DNA of 64,000 nucleotides from Agapanthus africanus (taxonomy: Eukaryota; Streptophyta; Magnoliopsida; Asparagales; Amaryllidaceae), in the NCBI GenBank assembly GCA_030015575.1, contig JASDDO010000001.1:326401595-326465594 (forward strand), read 5' to 3'. Below the pieces are notes generated by a model, which was given only the letters and a program-made list of their open reading frames with translations, was not told the origin of the DNA and did no database searches. A program made the translations under genes and the position numbers. Positions 34,266-48,300 of this stretch are shown one piece after another (positions within the stretch are counted from its first letter, which is position 1; every line of letters starts with the position of its first letter).

Positions 34266-37200
34266 ATCTCCCACTTGCACTCAAGGCTAATTATTGCGAT
34301 GTCGCATACTCACAGCACGTGTGATACCGAACACCCAACTCCTCTACTTGTCAGTCTCACAAAGCTCGTTTGCGAAACTATTGCGTTCGAGGAATAGCCT
34401 CAGTGAGTGGATCCGCTCTGGTGTTTCTTTCTATGTCTCTCTATATCTCAAGTTCGCGGAGAAAGCCATCTCCCGAAATGAGCAATACCTGTCTTAGAAT
34501 GTCTGGATGTCTGATGGGACCTAGCTCATAAATGAACTCCAAATCCAAACTTCTTAGACTGTATCGTCAACTGAACTTAATCAGTATCCTGCGCCATGCC
34601 ACCCTCAGTATTGCCTTGGACCACCTGTCCAAAATACTGCCCCTCGTCAGAAGGAAAACTAAAACTCTGACAACCTCCTTGTCGTCCATGTCACCTTGGA
34701 AGCCTGGAATGATAACTGTCTCCTAAATGAGGCTGTCGTTATCATATCCCTAGAACATCCACTTATGTTCTAAAACTGCTTCCGACTGTTTCTCCAGGAT
34801 TGGATTAATGTCAACTTATTGCATCTAGTGCAAGAACAACATCTGGTGTGGTACTTGACATCTCACGATTGACTCAATTGCCTTAGCAAGTGATCTGCCA
34901 ATCATGCACGTCCCTCTCCCCTTTAGTCTGTAAGACACCTTTGGAGAGGGTGACTCCATTACCTGCAGGTACACTACCGTGCCAGGAGTCGTCCATCCTA
35001 AATACTCTTAGAATGCTGTCAAGTACCCTGATTGGGAAACCACCCAAATCTAGATCTAAAACCATAGATCCAGTAACCAGTATGTCAGATATAAAATCCA
35101 TTTCCTTTGTGGAGAAACCACTGTGTGACGACCAAAGTATAACCGATCGTAGTATAGGAGTTTCTTTTCCTACTTTGTGTATGTCATCCAAATACCATGA
35201 CATCACATCCTACTACCTTCTCAACAGATCCATCTCCTATTCTGATGAAGTCAAACCTATGACTGTCACGTCAGAAATAGATGATCTATCTCCGCTACAT
35301 CTGCTTTAGTCTATAAATAGACATAAGCTACCTGTCCACCAATGCTTCCGCTGCTCCCACTGACTACGACAACCCTCTGGCAGAGTCATATACACGTACA
35401 CTTCTAAAACTAGTTTTAGAACGACGCTATACTCATCCTCCCGCCGGGTCTCGTAACCTGGAACAACAGCAATGGCAATTGTGGGTAAACAAGAACTTCC
35501 CTGTCACCGTCCTTGAGGCCACCGTAGTGCCTCTCGGGTGCCTGAAGTTACCCACCTTATCTGCGGAGTGGCCAATGGAATGTCAAATCAGATTGAATCT
35601 TTAGGTTCCTTATCAAATCTTCAGTAATCGTTTGCGGTTCTGGAATCACTTCCAGTTCTACCATACTCCCACTACTGTTTTTCTGAAAAAATCCATTTTT
35701 TTATAAAACTGTGGCGAGTCTAGAACAATATCGCTATTGTTCATCCAGATGGTAGAAAGTCAACCCTCGTCATAGCCTGGGTCAACCCACAAACAGCCAT
35801 TACAGAAACGTGCCTTGAGTTGTCCAGTGTCTGGTTTTAATCATAAACCGGACAACTCCCCGTACCTTAACATCGTTAAGATATGAACTGTTCTATATCC
35901 AATATAGAAACAGAGGCACTGATTTAATTGAACCAGATTCAAATCATGCAGCCGTCCCCAGCGCATGTCAACTAAATGGAAGAAGGCCGATCAGCGTTAC
36001 TCAACTTAGGAATACTTCCAATTATGAGTAACCTGAAAGAGAAGCAAGATCTCTTTATCAACTGAATACCATACACAAGTATCTACATCTTCGATCACCT
36101 TGAAGAATCCCGATACTTGCTACACCTGGTTCTCTACTCTATTCAAATACCTATAACTCCTCAAAACTTAGACCCTGTGTTTCTACGAAACACATGTCTA
36201 AGAACTAGAGAAGTTAAAAGTAAACAGAATATAGTATGAGGACCAACCCCTGTGTCCTAATGGACACCGGACAACATACAATACTCTGTATAAGTCCGCT
36301 GAGTCTAACAACTCTTTCACTGTGTGTCGTAGGTTGAAAACTGTACTTATGGTTAAGAAGAATTACACCGCTGTTTAATGCTCCTTACCTAACCATCCAC
36401 TGATATAGGTAAATGTCATCGACATAATATCAAAAGGTATATCTCACTCTATGGAAATAGACGTACAGATATATCAATTTGAAATTGGTGCATAACAGCG
36501 GATATTCAAAACCAAATATTTGCCGACCGGCAAACAGCCCAGATGATCTCCTCAAATATCACCGATTACAACGAATCCCGATATAATGAGGATGATCACC
36601 CAATTCCCAATAACTTACTCCCACTCATCATCTGTAAAACCATACAGATGTGAGATTCGTATCTGGTAAATACATACCCTGGAGTAAGTATCTAATCGGG
36701 AAATCAGTTTTCTATTAACAGTACACAGTGATACTGAAACATTGAAATGTTTCGATGGGGTATCCTGGTATTCCTAGTAATGCCTCTTCCAGATTCACGA
36801 CTGTAACCGTATAATTCTTTGCCACCTCTCCAAATCCCTTTATATGTCTTTAGTCGTTACCTTCTGCACACCCCTTACGCCAAATGGTTTTCTTCCTTCC
36901 CTACCGTTCGGCACCAGCCTATGGTTTGGAAGAAGACTATCCAATAAGCATAATGGGTGTACTGTCCTAATCCTAGGAGCACTCGCAATGCGAGAGAAGG
37001 TGAAGATAAAAGACAACCGAATAAACCTTATTCCTATTTCTCCTGGACCAGGATCCATCCCCGAACTGGAACAAGTTCCTTTCGAGTTCGTATATAACCA
37101 TACGATGGAGTATCCAATAAACTGTGGATCTTCGTAGTGATACGGAGTGTCCTGGAGAAATACAAAGGTGATTTAGGATTGGCGAAGAAATACTTGGTTT

Positions 37201-37676
37201 GGTCGTGAATATCAGCCGCAATTTACTTTGCCCACTTACTAATCCCTTGCTTTGTCTTAATCTTAATACCTTCTGCACACCGATTAGGCTAATTGGTTTT
37301 CTTCATTCCCTACCGGTCGGCACCAGCCTAAGGTTTGGAAGAAGACTATCCAATTTGCGTAATAGGTGTACTATTTCCTAAACCAAGGAGTACTCACAAC
37401 TTGAGAGAAGGTAAAAGGGAAAAGACAACTGAAAGATCCTATCCGTTTTCTCCAGAACCGGAAACCATCCTCGAATTCCTTCGAGTTCGTATATAACCAT
37501 ACGATGGTTTTGTCCAATGGAAGTGGACGTTCGTAGTAATACGGGGTGTCCTGGAGAAAAGGGTAAAAGTAGGAGTGGCAATGAGGTCTGCAACTCTGAC
37601 AATCCAAAAGCCAGTGTTAAGTAGGTTCGGTCAACTTGGTCACTGAGTCATAGTCTTAGGGTCGGGTCAATGGTCG
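34266..37676 (-). pseudogene. A2 interior: decayed Copia pol remnant with internal duplication
   Basis: It begins at the polypurine tract (34266-34280) and is the counterpart of 762-3734. Remains of RNase H, RT (a YVDD-like remnant near 35190) and integrase can be followed in order, with many breaks and losses. A tandem duplication occupies 36850-37560. The two copies share the same short frames, so a dead template has been copied more than once. Confidence 0.8.
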
Positions 37677-39840
37677 CTGCCAAAGAGAGAGAGAGAAGAA
37701 ACACTCAGCGTGCACTCTAACCTAGATCAGAATGGTTACCAATTTATCTAATCTGGAAACCTCCCACTGTACCTCAAATTCTCCTCCAAACCTGAAAGAA
37801 GAATTAGTCGGGGTCACCCGAGGAGTAAACCAACTCATCAGTGGGAATCGGGATCCAACTCTCATCGCATGACAACGTGACGGAATCCGCTCACGGTATC
37901 ACACTCCAGAAGGTATGCGCATATCTGGCAAGTTTCAGTTCTTTTGAAACTCCCGATGTGATTTCTGCCCCATGCTCTTATGACCTTGACTTTGGCCAAC
38001 AAATCATAAGTCACATGTCAAGTTCTGCCCGTCATTCTCCAGGTTAATTTGAATCCACCCGTACATACCCTTGACTTTGGCCAACAAGGCAGTACGACTG
38101 TTCCAAACCAACGCATCTATCTATGCTGCATATGAATAACCAACAGCTACCAAACACTGTGCCTTGACTTTGGCCAACAAACACAGCTTGAATACTATTG
38201 ACTACCCATATGAAACGACGGAGGGCTACGAATGGTTTCTGGCGAAAACCTTTAACGTAAAGAACTTGATATCGTCGAAGGAACTGATAGCTTTTTGAAA
38301 ATATAGTGACGAAAACCGTTGCTAAAGAGGTCACTCCCGGTAAAGGGATCTCGGCTCTTTCCCCGTAGAATGGGGTGCAGGATATTCCAACTGAATACCA
38401 CGGTGCAAAGCAAAAGTAATCGGCTATAGTGAAGTTAATGCCCTGACGCAAACTTCCGTCCAAGGGGTCACTCCCGGTGAAGGGATCTCGGCCCTTGCCT
38501 CGTCGACTGAGGAGCAGGATATTCCAAATGAATACCACGATGCAAAACAGAAATGAACGTCCTTGCAATAACAGCTTTTTGAAAAGTGTTCCAACAACAT
38601 CAGAATAGGTTTGTTTAACTTGCATTGATCCGAATCAATGCAGTCCCATCAATTGATCACACCACAAAGAACGAAAATATACTGACGTACGTATATGCCA
38701 TCTGCATTCGCCACTGGGTCCCGTCATCACCCGTTAGGTTAGCTAACTAACGGCAGAGCGGGGACTGGACTAGCGCGGATGTAAAACATATACAACATCT
38801 ACTAATATATATACCAATATATTATATTCGCTCAAGGCGTGAATAAAATGCAACATCACAGAGAATGAACAGCATCACAGAAACAATACAGATATCTGGG
38901 ATCCCCGGGTTTCACAGAGCCACTACTGAAACCCGACGTTCCCCTGGTCGTGTGGATAGCCTGTGCAATGAAATCCTATACCCCCTACGAGTGCGGCGAA
39001 TAGCCAGCCAATCCTGGAGTGAAGCCCCCTCCGTCCCAATGCCATGAGATGCGGGCTTGTTGCCTTCTAGAACCCGGCTATCCGTGCACCCCTCCGCGGG
39101 GTAACCCTAGTACAGAAAGTAAAAAATACATACAACGGGTACATCGACCGCAACCAGGTCGTGCCCCAAAAGAATAATACAAACAGGCAGTGACGGCAGT
39201 CCACATGTCGGACGCTCGCCCCGCAATATCAAATGTACATAATACAACCACAACTGTACTAGCATTGCATCCAGGCTATCCCCCATGACCGATCCGCAAC
39301 AACACAGCAAATACATAGAACATCAACGTGAAAGTCACGTTCGCAAATCCGTCTAACTGGGCTATAGCAGTTAGACCGGATTTACCGATCGAGTGACATT
39401 CACGGTCGCAGATATAATGTAAATACTGTGAAAAATGTGTTTAAAATTTTCCGATTGATCAAACATTAACAAGTGGGCCCCCAAACAAAACTGTAGCAAC
39501 CACAGAAAACCTGGGCCCAATTTTAATATTCCAGAAACCACATTTATCATTCAGAAACACACTGCAAAAAGTTGGGGGGGTGAACAGTTAAATACGCGGC
39601 GGAAGAGCGGCCAAAGCAGGGGTTTGGCCGCCCTTCCGCGGCGGTATGGAGAGGTTGTTGTACCAAATTTTTACAGTGAACTTAGAATTCCCTGCACATC
39701 ACTCTGAGACAACCTGAAAAATTTTTGGACTCAAAAAAAATTCGACAGAAACTGATGTGCTTGAAAAATGCGGTTTCGGGATTTTGTTCGATCGGAAACG
39801 TAAAACACATTAAACCAAGCTAGACGAAGTTAATGGCGAG
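37677..39840 (-). other. A2 leader with conserved hairpin set
   Basis: The region reads on the minus strand from primer site to pol. It keeps the GC-rich hairpin (39594-39645), the CTATA-loop hairpin (39346-39382), two two-hairpin units whose outer stems on the plus strand are CAAGGG/CCCTTG (38461-38466, 38492-38497) and AAAGAG/CTCTTT (38324-38329, 38355-38360), and the triple array with stems CTGTG/CACAG (38157-38186), CGTAC/GTACG (38060-38096) and CTTATGA/TCATAAG (37977-38010). A 193-codon frame over part of this region appears fortuitous. Confidence 0.75.
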
Positions 39841-39852
39841 GCTCTGATACCA
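39841..39852 (-). other. Primer-binding site of A2
   Basis: TGGTATCAGAGC on the minus strand, one base inside the 5' LTR end, the same as in family B. Confidence 0.95.
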
Positions 39853-39853
39853 C

Positions 39854-42070
39854 TGTAAGTGCACGGCGGCGCCCCGGCCGTCAATCCGACGCCGGAATGC
39901 GGAAGCGGTGATAAACTTAAATTTTTGCGGACTTTGCAAACCGGCACCACCGCGCACTAAACTCCGGATCGTAACCATTAAACTAGTCTAGCTAACTAAC
40001 AAGAGGGGAAGAGATGTACCGACTGATCCGAGTCCTCCGGTCTTCATCTCCACTCCGATCTCCTCGCGGGATCTCCGTCTGTCTCCTCCTCGTCGGAAAG
40101 GGCACCACATCGCCTGTAGCTTTTACGGGCTCCCACCTCAATACCGAGGCAACTCGGGCGCGAAGCTGGCGAATCGACGCGTCCAAGATTTGCTGTAGGA
40201 AGTGTAGTGTAGAATACGCTTTGTCTCAATGGGGTTTATAGTTGCCTTGATGGAGGAATGGTCTAAAGAAAATTGGTGCTTTCAATTTTCTAGCAAATGG
40301 AATGAGATGGATGATTAAATTCTTTCACCAAAATGAGAACTCTCATTTTTCTCTCCTCACCCAAAATGTTGGCCGGCCATTATGCTTGAGGAATTGTGGT
40401 GGAGGGTGAAACAAAAAACAAGAGGGAGGTGAGTGTAGGAGAATGGAAGTGGTGACTCTAAACAAACATACACCATGCTTCAACTTTAATCAAACCATAC
40501 CCTTTCCAATCACATTAAAGCAAGCATGGAGGATAGATATGAAAGCTATCATAATCATCACAATTGCATAAAACCCCTCCACAAAAAGTTATTTGCGAAC
40601 TTGCAAATAACCCCTCTCCATCGGAAAAGTCCGGCCGGGAAAGAACAAAGGAAAACCGGCCGGAACGGAATGCAAACTGGCAACTCCAGAAAACTGGTCC
40701 CGTAATAAATTACAGGAAAACCCCGATACTGTGCATACACACCCGCATCTGTATTCCGTCCGGATACAAATGCAAAGAGACAAAATCTACACTGTACTAA
40801 ACTAGGATCCGGCTTAAACCAAAGCCGGCTAGTACTATCCGTTCGATCCTGATCCGTGCAATACCGCACGTATCTGTTCGAACCCTGCCATATACCTATA
40901 CGGCTACTAGTACAAACCGTCCGATCCTGATCCGTGCAATACCGCACGTATCTGATCGGACCCTGCTATATCTCCATACGGCCTCTACAGCGTTTCGCCC
41001 GAAAGCTTGAGTAACTGAAAGTGTGGTAGACTCTAAAGACTCGTCAATACTATGGCTGTGGATTTAACCACTAGCACGTCAGAGGTATAAGCCAATACGT
41101 GACGGGCCACCAGCTATTGACTAAAAGGGACGTCGATGAGCGAACTCATCCTGACATCCTACTGAGCCTGTCAGTGACAATATCCGTGCAGTACGGTCCG
41201 TTCGTCTATGAGCATCGCATGGCGGGCCTAGGGGGTTGGTAAAAGTCAGACCCCCAAAAGCGGTACAAGTCGTGTCGGAGTGTAGCCCAGAACACCCTGA
41301 GATACTACTGGAATACCTACCAGTAAATCTCCTTGCCTTGGCCAAGGACTTTGTGTAATGGCTCTCCTAGACACAGCACGACCTCACCCCCAATACCGGG
41401 AGAGACGAACCCCTGAAGATACGCTCACTGCCTCCATGTGGCTCGGGACTGTACCCAACTAAAACCTGTTTGCACGACTCCTTTGAGCCGTGGTAGGGTA
41501 GTAATCAAAGTACAGTGGGAACTCACACGAGACAAATGACGATCCCCAGGTCGATGAACTAACCTGCACACATGTCACCAGGGAACTGCCATCTGACGTC
41601 TGGTATATGACCAACTAGCAGGTTCCCGGCGAGTCCTGTCCGGTGTACTCATAACCCAATGAGCACCTGTATACATCTTAGGTGATCCAACTGACACCAG
41701 TGGCTTGTGAGACCGGCCACCGCCCCTCGACGGGGTCTCGACTGTATACACTAGTCTACTAATGGAGTATCGATGCCCGGTCTCGAAACTCCCACGACTA
41801 GGGACCTTTTAAGGATATGCTTGTAGACCCCAGCTCCCACTTATATGATCGCCCTCATACTGCTGGTGGTCAAGCAAGAATCCTAGGGGCTCTATCAACG
41901 TGTAATAGCGACGTGTCATGTCACTTAAAACAGTACACGATGATAAAGGTAAACCAGATAGCATACTATCATCTCGAGTAAGACTGTCCTACCGGGATAG
42001 GTCCTCCCTCAATCATTACAATCACGTACCTGTGACCTAATAATTGACTCTGAGGGCACTATCTCCAACA
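39854..42070 (-). repeat. A2 5' LTR
   Basis: 2217 bp, nearly identical to 32049-34265. It is followed by the second GAACC copy at 42071-42075. Confidence 0.95.
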
Positions 42071-42075
42071 GAACC

Positions 42076-42483
42076 CACCTCCTATTTCTTCACCCTCTAC
42101 CTCTTGCCAAGTAGTATAGGGTGATTTCTTCATAAGTTTCATGACTCGGTGAAGTTGGAGCTTGATCTTGTGTTGCCTCTACGTAGATCATCTTCGGCAT
42201 CGAAGCCGACGACCTAGCCCGCCCATTTCTCCGATGAAGCCGATGCAAGAGTCCGGGATTCGAGATGGACAGCGAGGGGACGTCTACGTAGAGCTAAGGA
42301 AGTGGATAACCGGATCTACAAAGGTTGTAGCTTCTTTCTTATAGTTAAGTTGTTAACTAGTTTCACTTTTCGCCTAAACTCTAGTCAACGAATCCGTATT
42401 AGGGTTTCTCGGCACATGTAAAATTTGAAATTGGCATGGTTGATGCCTTGTGAGACCTCTAGTGCGTGCCAAGGAACCCTACA
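42076..42483 (+). repeat. B2 5' LTR, second part
   Basis: Continuation of the B2 LTR after A2, ending AACCCTACA. The small LTR frame seen in B1 is only partly open here. Confidence 0.9.
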
Positions 42484-42484
42484 G

Positions 42485-42496
42485 TGGTATCAGAGC
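42485..42496 (+). other. Primer-binding site of B2
   Basis: TGGTATCAGAGC, one base after the LTR end. Confidence 0.95.
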
Positions 42497-45393
42497 CTAG
42501 CTAGAGCCTTAGGCGATGCGTAGACGGAGTTTGAAGTCCGATCGAACCGAAACCCTAATTTAAAAATGCTCTCTGTACTTTTTTCAAAAACTTGGTTTTT
42601 TCCAGATTAAAAACGCTTAAAAAATTCATCAGGAAATTCTAAGAATTACGGTGCAAAATTTGACAAAAGATATGTCCAAAGTGCGGCGGAACCGCGGCAG
42701 AAGCCTGGCTTCTGCGGCGGTTCCGCGGCTATCTGATGACGTCACCTTCCCATTTTTGCACAGTAATTCCTCTTTTCTGATGCTGAGTTTTCTGGGAATT
42801 TTTAATTTGACTCAAAAGTTGAGTGTTCTGGGGTTGCAATGGAAATCGTTGTTTCGATCGGATTATCAAGCTTTGTCTATGTGTTTTTCCGGATAATTTT
42901 AGAATATGTTAAAAAGTTCGACCGGATGTAAATACCCAATCTTTCCCCTGCCGGGAAATTTCCAATTGTTGGACTTTTCCGTAGTTTAATGACGTTCTAA
43001 GTAGTGCAAGTAACGCGATGGTCCCTCTAGAAGACAACAAACCTTAACTCGATTATGTGACCGTCTTGAACTGCCCTTTGAATCTTAGGGTTTGGGGCAG
43101 TACGGCGTGCCACATGTGAGGCGTCGGCTTGACCCTTCTACGGCTGGACCGTTGGTACTGAGGCATGAAGTGAATGTCTTTGAACCTATTTCATGTGTTG
43201 AACGGTTTCGGGAAAACTTGGGTGTTCGAATGTTCCATCGGAAAGTTTAATATTTTCTATTTATCCGGAATGGGATACAATAATTGGAAGTCACAAGCAG
43301 TTATGAGATAACTGAATGAATGTTATAAATCTAGCGGTTTAGTTTCACTTGATATTGAAAAGAGTTTTCGATAATGAGACTAAAATGCGGGGTTTATGAT
43401 TGTTAGGCATGTGATGTCTAAGTATTTCATTTGATTAGGCATGCGATGTCTAAAGAGGTTGCGGATTCCAACTGTTGTAGTTTTATACTTTCTTTTCTGT
43501 GACCGTAGGTGTAGTATGTAGTGGTATTGCCGATTGTCGTTGCTATACGTCGACGACAATCGGTGTATGCATACTTAATTACGTTGATGACATATGATGT
43601 TATGTGTTGCTGGATATGTTATATTGGATCGTTGTGTTTGAATAGCCGGGTTTTTTTTATGTGAGATGAGTGTTTTTCATTTTCATTCATGTAAAAACTT
43701 GTATGTAATATTCTTTTATTGGGGCACTTCCAGGTTGCGGAAGTTGCCACCTTTTGTATATTATTTACTTTTCGGCACTAGGATAGACCCAAGGAGGGAA
43801 ACACAAGTAACCGGGTTCTAGGGTTCAGTGGGAGACCATCTCGAGGAGTCGAGTCCGGGTCTCCTAACCCTAGAATTGGTAGGGTTGCTTGACGCTCTCG
43901 TAGGGGTCTATGGGTGTGGGATTGGCTATTCATCACGACCGTGGAATCCGTGTTTTATACTGGCTCGTATTAAAAACACGGACGTCCTAGTATATCCAAT
44001 ATTTCATATGATATTTTCTGCTGCGATATCTGTGATGGGATCATTTGATATGTTCTGATGGATACAGTATATAGTATATATGATATATTATATAGACCTT
44101 ACTTATGTTTTGCACCCGCATTAGCCCTGCCCTGCTCTGTCGTCAGTTACCTAACCTAACGGTGCACGAGGGGACATCGAGGCGAATGCGGATGGCATAA
44201 GTGTACGTCGTATTTATCTGTGATGTTTAGGTGACTTAAATGATGGGACTTCATTAATGTGATTAATGAAAGAAAAGAAACCTAAAAGATGTTGTAGAAT
44301 CAAATTTTTAAACAAAAAGGGTAGCTACAGTTTTGCTTTGCATAGCGGTATATATGATATACCCTGCACCTTATTCGATGAGGAAAGGGCCGACGATCCC
44401 TTCACCGGGAGTGACCCCTTTAGCAATAACTGGCAGATGCGACACACTCGGTTTGTTTTTGATTTCTTCTATAGTTTCTGCTTTGCACAGTGGTATATAT
44501 GATATATCCCGCACCTCATTCGATGAGGAAAGGGCCGACGATCCCTTCACCGGGAGTGACCCCTTTAGCAAAAACTAGAAAAGCCTCAAAATCACTCCAT
44601 TTCAAAACTTCACTTGATTCTACAACGATATCAAGTTCATTACGCAATAGGTTTTCAGAAAAACCTGTCGTAGCCCTCCGTCATTTCAAATAAATCCTAC
44701 TTAGTATTCGTGCTACGTTTGTTGGCCTGCGTCAAGGCGTAGTGAGCGGTAGCTAACTAGTATTTATCTGTTAATGCATGTGATGCAGATTGGATTAGGG
44801 TAGTCGTGCGACTTTGTTGGCCAGTGTCAAGGGTCGTACGGGTGGGTTTAATTCAATCAAGAAATGACGGGTTGAACTTGACTAGAGCACTATAGTTTGT
44901 TGGCCTGCATCAAGGTCATAGGACGCTAGGGGCAAAATATTATCGGGAATTTCAAGTGTTGAAATTTGCAATGAGATTGCATACCTTCTATGAGATAGTT
45001 GGATCCCGATACCCACTGCGAGTGAGAGTTACTCCTGGGAGAGTTTTTCACATTACAATTAGCCGATCAAGTAGGTGTCTAGAAAGGTGTCAACGGGGTT
45101 ACGCCTATGGGAAAATGAGGTTTACTTTAATTAGGTCCGTGCGAAAGCACGGGGAACCTCCCTCAAAGTACCGACACTGGCCTGGCTGAAAGATTGGCGA
45201 AGTTGTAGGGTGTAATTAATCCCGGCTAGTCTTTCCTTTTAGGGTTTGAAGGAAGATTTGATAAAAACCAGTGGGAGCCATCCTGATTAGATAAGATAAT
45301 AACCAATCTGATCTTGCAAAAGCATACGCTAAAGTGTTTTCTTCTCTCTCTCTCCAAGTAGCGACCATGTCATGCCTTAATCCAGATAATAAT
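42497..45393 (+). other. B2 leader with conserved hairpin set
   Basis: Same order as in B1 and no gag visible. It has the GC-rich hairpin (about 42681-42730), the B/C shared segment (43018-43172), the CTATA-loop hairpin with an 11-bp perfect stem (43530-43563), two-hairpin units at about 44335-44425 and 44480-44575 with outer stem AAAGGG/CCCTTT, the triple array at 44700-44935 and the pyrimidine tract at 45336-45357. The AAAGGG/CCCTTT stem is a paired change from AAAGGA/TCCTTT in B1. Confidence 0.75.
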
Positions 45394-48300
45394 ATGGATG
45401 TATTGACTGAACCCGCATGTTATACTGTGCTGGGGAACGTTGGTTCCGTTCTTTCTTATAAGAGTTATAGGAATGAACAGGACATAAGGGAATACCAGGA
45501 TTCCCATGCCACCCGAATGAAGAAAGTACATGTTGATGCATTTTCTTCGGGTGTGTTCGTTACAGAGAACTGTTTCTCCATTTGCCCTATGTCCTGGGTA
45601 TTAGATACCGGATCAGGATCCCATATATGTAATCAGTTACATGGGCTAAGGAAAGGTAGAGAACTTGGAGAAGGTGATAAAAACATAAGAGTTGGAAATG
45701 GTGCAATTGTTGCAGCTAAGACTGTTGGGGAATATCACCTTGCATTACCAACTGGTAATACATTGGTTCTGAACGAATGCTATTACATGCCGAACCTGAT
45801 ATGCAACATTATATCAGTTTCTTTATTGAGTAAACAGGGATATAATTTTGTATTACAGGATAATGTTATAAACATTTTCCGTAACCAAAAGTTGGTTGGA
45901 TCAGGCACGTTGTGCAATGGCATTTATGTTCTAAATCAATCAACAGTTCTAAGCATAACAAACACACACAAGAGGAAGAGTTCAGAACTGAACGAATCCT
46001 TCTTATGGCATTGTAGACTGTGTCACATCAATGCGACACGACTGGCTAAGTTGCATAAGGATGGATATTTGAATCCGTTTGAATTTTCATCTTATGACAC
46101 TTGCCAGTCATGTCTCAAAGGCAAGATGACCAAAACTCTGTTTACGGGACGCGGAGAAAGAGTTACAGAACTCTTGGGACTAGTGCACAGTGATGTATGC
46201 GGTCCAATGTCTACACATGCCAGGTATGGTTCTTCGTACTTCATTACATTCACTGACGATCTCTCTAGATTCGGATATGTGTTCCTGATGAAATACAAAT
46301 CAGAAGCTTTTGAGAAATTTAGAGAATATAAACAAGAAGTCGAAAACCAAACCGGAAAAAGTATTAAAATCCTTCGATCTGATCGAGGAGGTGAATACTT
46401 GAGCAATGAATTCCTGGACTTCCTAAAAGAGAATGGGATTCTTTCTCAGCTGACTCCTCCATATACACCACAGCACAACGGTGTATCAGAACGGAGGAAT
46501 CGCACCCTATTATATATGGTGCACTCTATGATGAGCACAGCTGTGTTACCTATTTCCTTCTGGGGATATGCACTGGAAACAGTTGCAGACCTATTGAATA
46601 TGGTTCCCACCAAATCCGTGCCAACCACTCCATATGAGATATGGAAAGGAAAGAGACCATGTCTTAATTATGTTAAGATATGGGGTTGTCCGGCATATGT
46701 AAAAACGCAAAATCCGGACAAACTCGCGGCAAGGTCTATTCTGTGTAAGTTTATTGGATATCCCAAACATTCGCGCGGGTATATCTTCTACCACACCGAG
46801 GAACAAAAGGTGTTTGTTTCTCGACATGCCACCTTTTTAGAAAAGGAATTTCTTGAAAAAGAGATTAGTGGCAAGGAGGTAGAACTGGAAGAGGTTCCAG
46901 CAAAACAGACTACGACAGAAGATTTGGTTGAACCAGAGGATTCAGTAGTACCCAATGAACCTCAGCCTCTCCGCCGATCTAGTAGGGTTCCTCGCCAACC
47001 TGAGAGATACTACGGTTTTCTCATGGATGGTGGGAGCGAGGATTGCATCATGGAGGATGATGACCCAACTAGCTTCGAGCAGGCCATCACGAGTAGGGAC
47101 TCAGTGAAATGGCTGGATGCTATGCGGTCCGAGATGGAATCCATGTACACCAACAAAGTATGGATTTTGGAAGTTGCTCCTGAAGGGGTAAAACCCATTG
47201 AGAGCAAGTGGATCTTCAAGAAAAAACTTGGTGTAGATGGGAAAGTGGAGACTTTCAAAGCTAGACTTGTTGCAAATGGTTTTCGTCAAAGACCAGGTGT
47301 GGACTATGACGAAACCTTTTCTCCAGTGGCTATGCTTAAATCCATCCGGATCATGCTTGCCATCGCTGCATATCATGACTACGAAATCTAGCAAATGGAT
47401 GTTAAGACCGCCTTTCTAAACGGTGATTTAGAAGAGTGCGTGTACATGACTCAGCCAGAGGGCTTCGTAGACAGTGGGAGCAGCGGGAAGGTGTGCAAGC
47501 TGCTTAAATCCATTTATGGATTAAAGCAAGCATCGCGGAGTTGGAACATCTGCTTTGACGTCGTTATCAAAGAGTTTGATTTCGTCAAAAACCCAGATGA
47601 ACCTTGTATTTACAAGAAGGTGGCAGAGAGTAAGGTAGTCTTCCTCGTATTGTACGTGGACGACATACTCTTGATAGGAAATGATATTCCTATGCTGCAA
47701 TCGGTCAAGCTCTTCTTATAACAAAGATTCTCAATAAAAGATCTTGGTCATGCCTCCTGCATATTGGGAATTAGGATCTATAGAGATAGATCCAAAAGGA
47801 TATTGGGATTGTCCCAATCCAGGTACATTGACACCATACTAAAGAGGTTGAGTATGGAAGAATCCAAGCATGGGAAGTTACCCACGATCTCTGGAGTCAC
47901 TCTCTCCAAAGAGATGTCTCCCAAGACTGATTTGGAGAGAGCTCGCATGCAAGGGATACCCTATGCTTCGGCTGTAGGCTCTATCATGTACGCGATGCTA
48001 TGTACCAGACCCGATGTAGCATACTCACTAAGTGTAGTGACAAGGTATCAAGCTGATCCTGGAGAGAGTCACTGGACAGCTGTGAAGAGCATTCTCAAGT
48101 ACTTGCGAAGGACTAAAGAGATGCTCTTGGTGTATGGTAACGGAGAACTCCAAGTGGAGTCCTTTACCGATTCGAGCTTCCAGAGTGATAAGGACGACTC
48201 TAAGTCGCAGTCGGGATTTGTCTTTACCCTTTATGGAGGGGCGGTTAGCTGGAAGAGTTCCAAGCAGGAAACCGTAGCAGACTCGACGATGGAGGTTGAA

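Larger units (their letters stand above)
32049..42070 (-). mobile_element. A2: very young, coding-dead family A Copia element
   Basis: A complete 10,022-bp insertion with 5-bp target duplication GAACC (32044-32048, 42071-42075). LTRs of 2217 bp each differ at only about five positions by eye, so it moved very recently. The interior has a good primer site, the full set of leader hairpins and the polypurine tract, but its pol region is decayed throughout and shares that decay with A1. It therefore looks non-autonomous: cis-acting parts whole, protein parts dead with many breaks. It sits in the B2 5' LTR. Confidence 0.95.

Noticed and set aside
38044-38625. 193-codon open frame on the minus strand
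   Set aside because: It covers the A2 hairpin leader, has no recognisable domain, and is not open in the related leaders of B1, B2 or B3.
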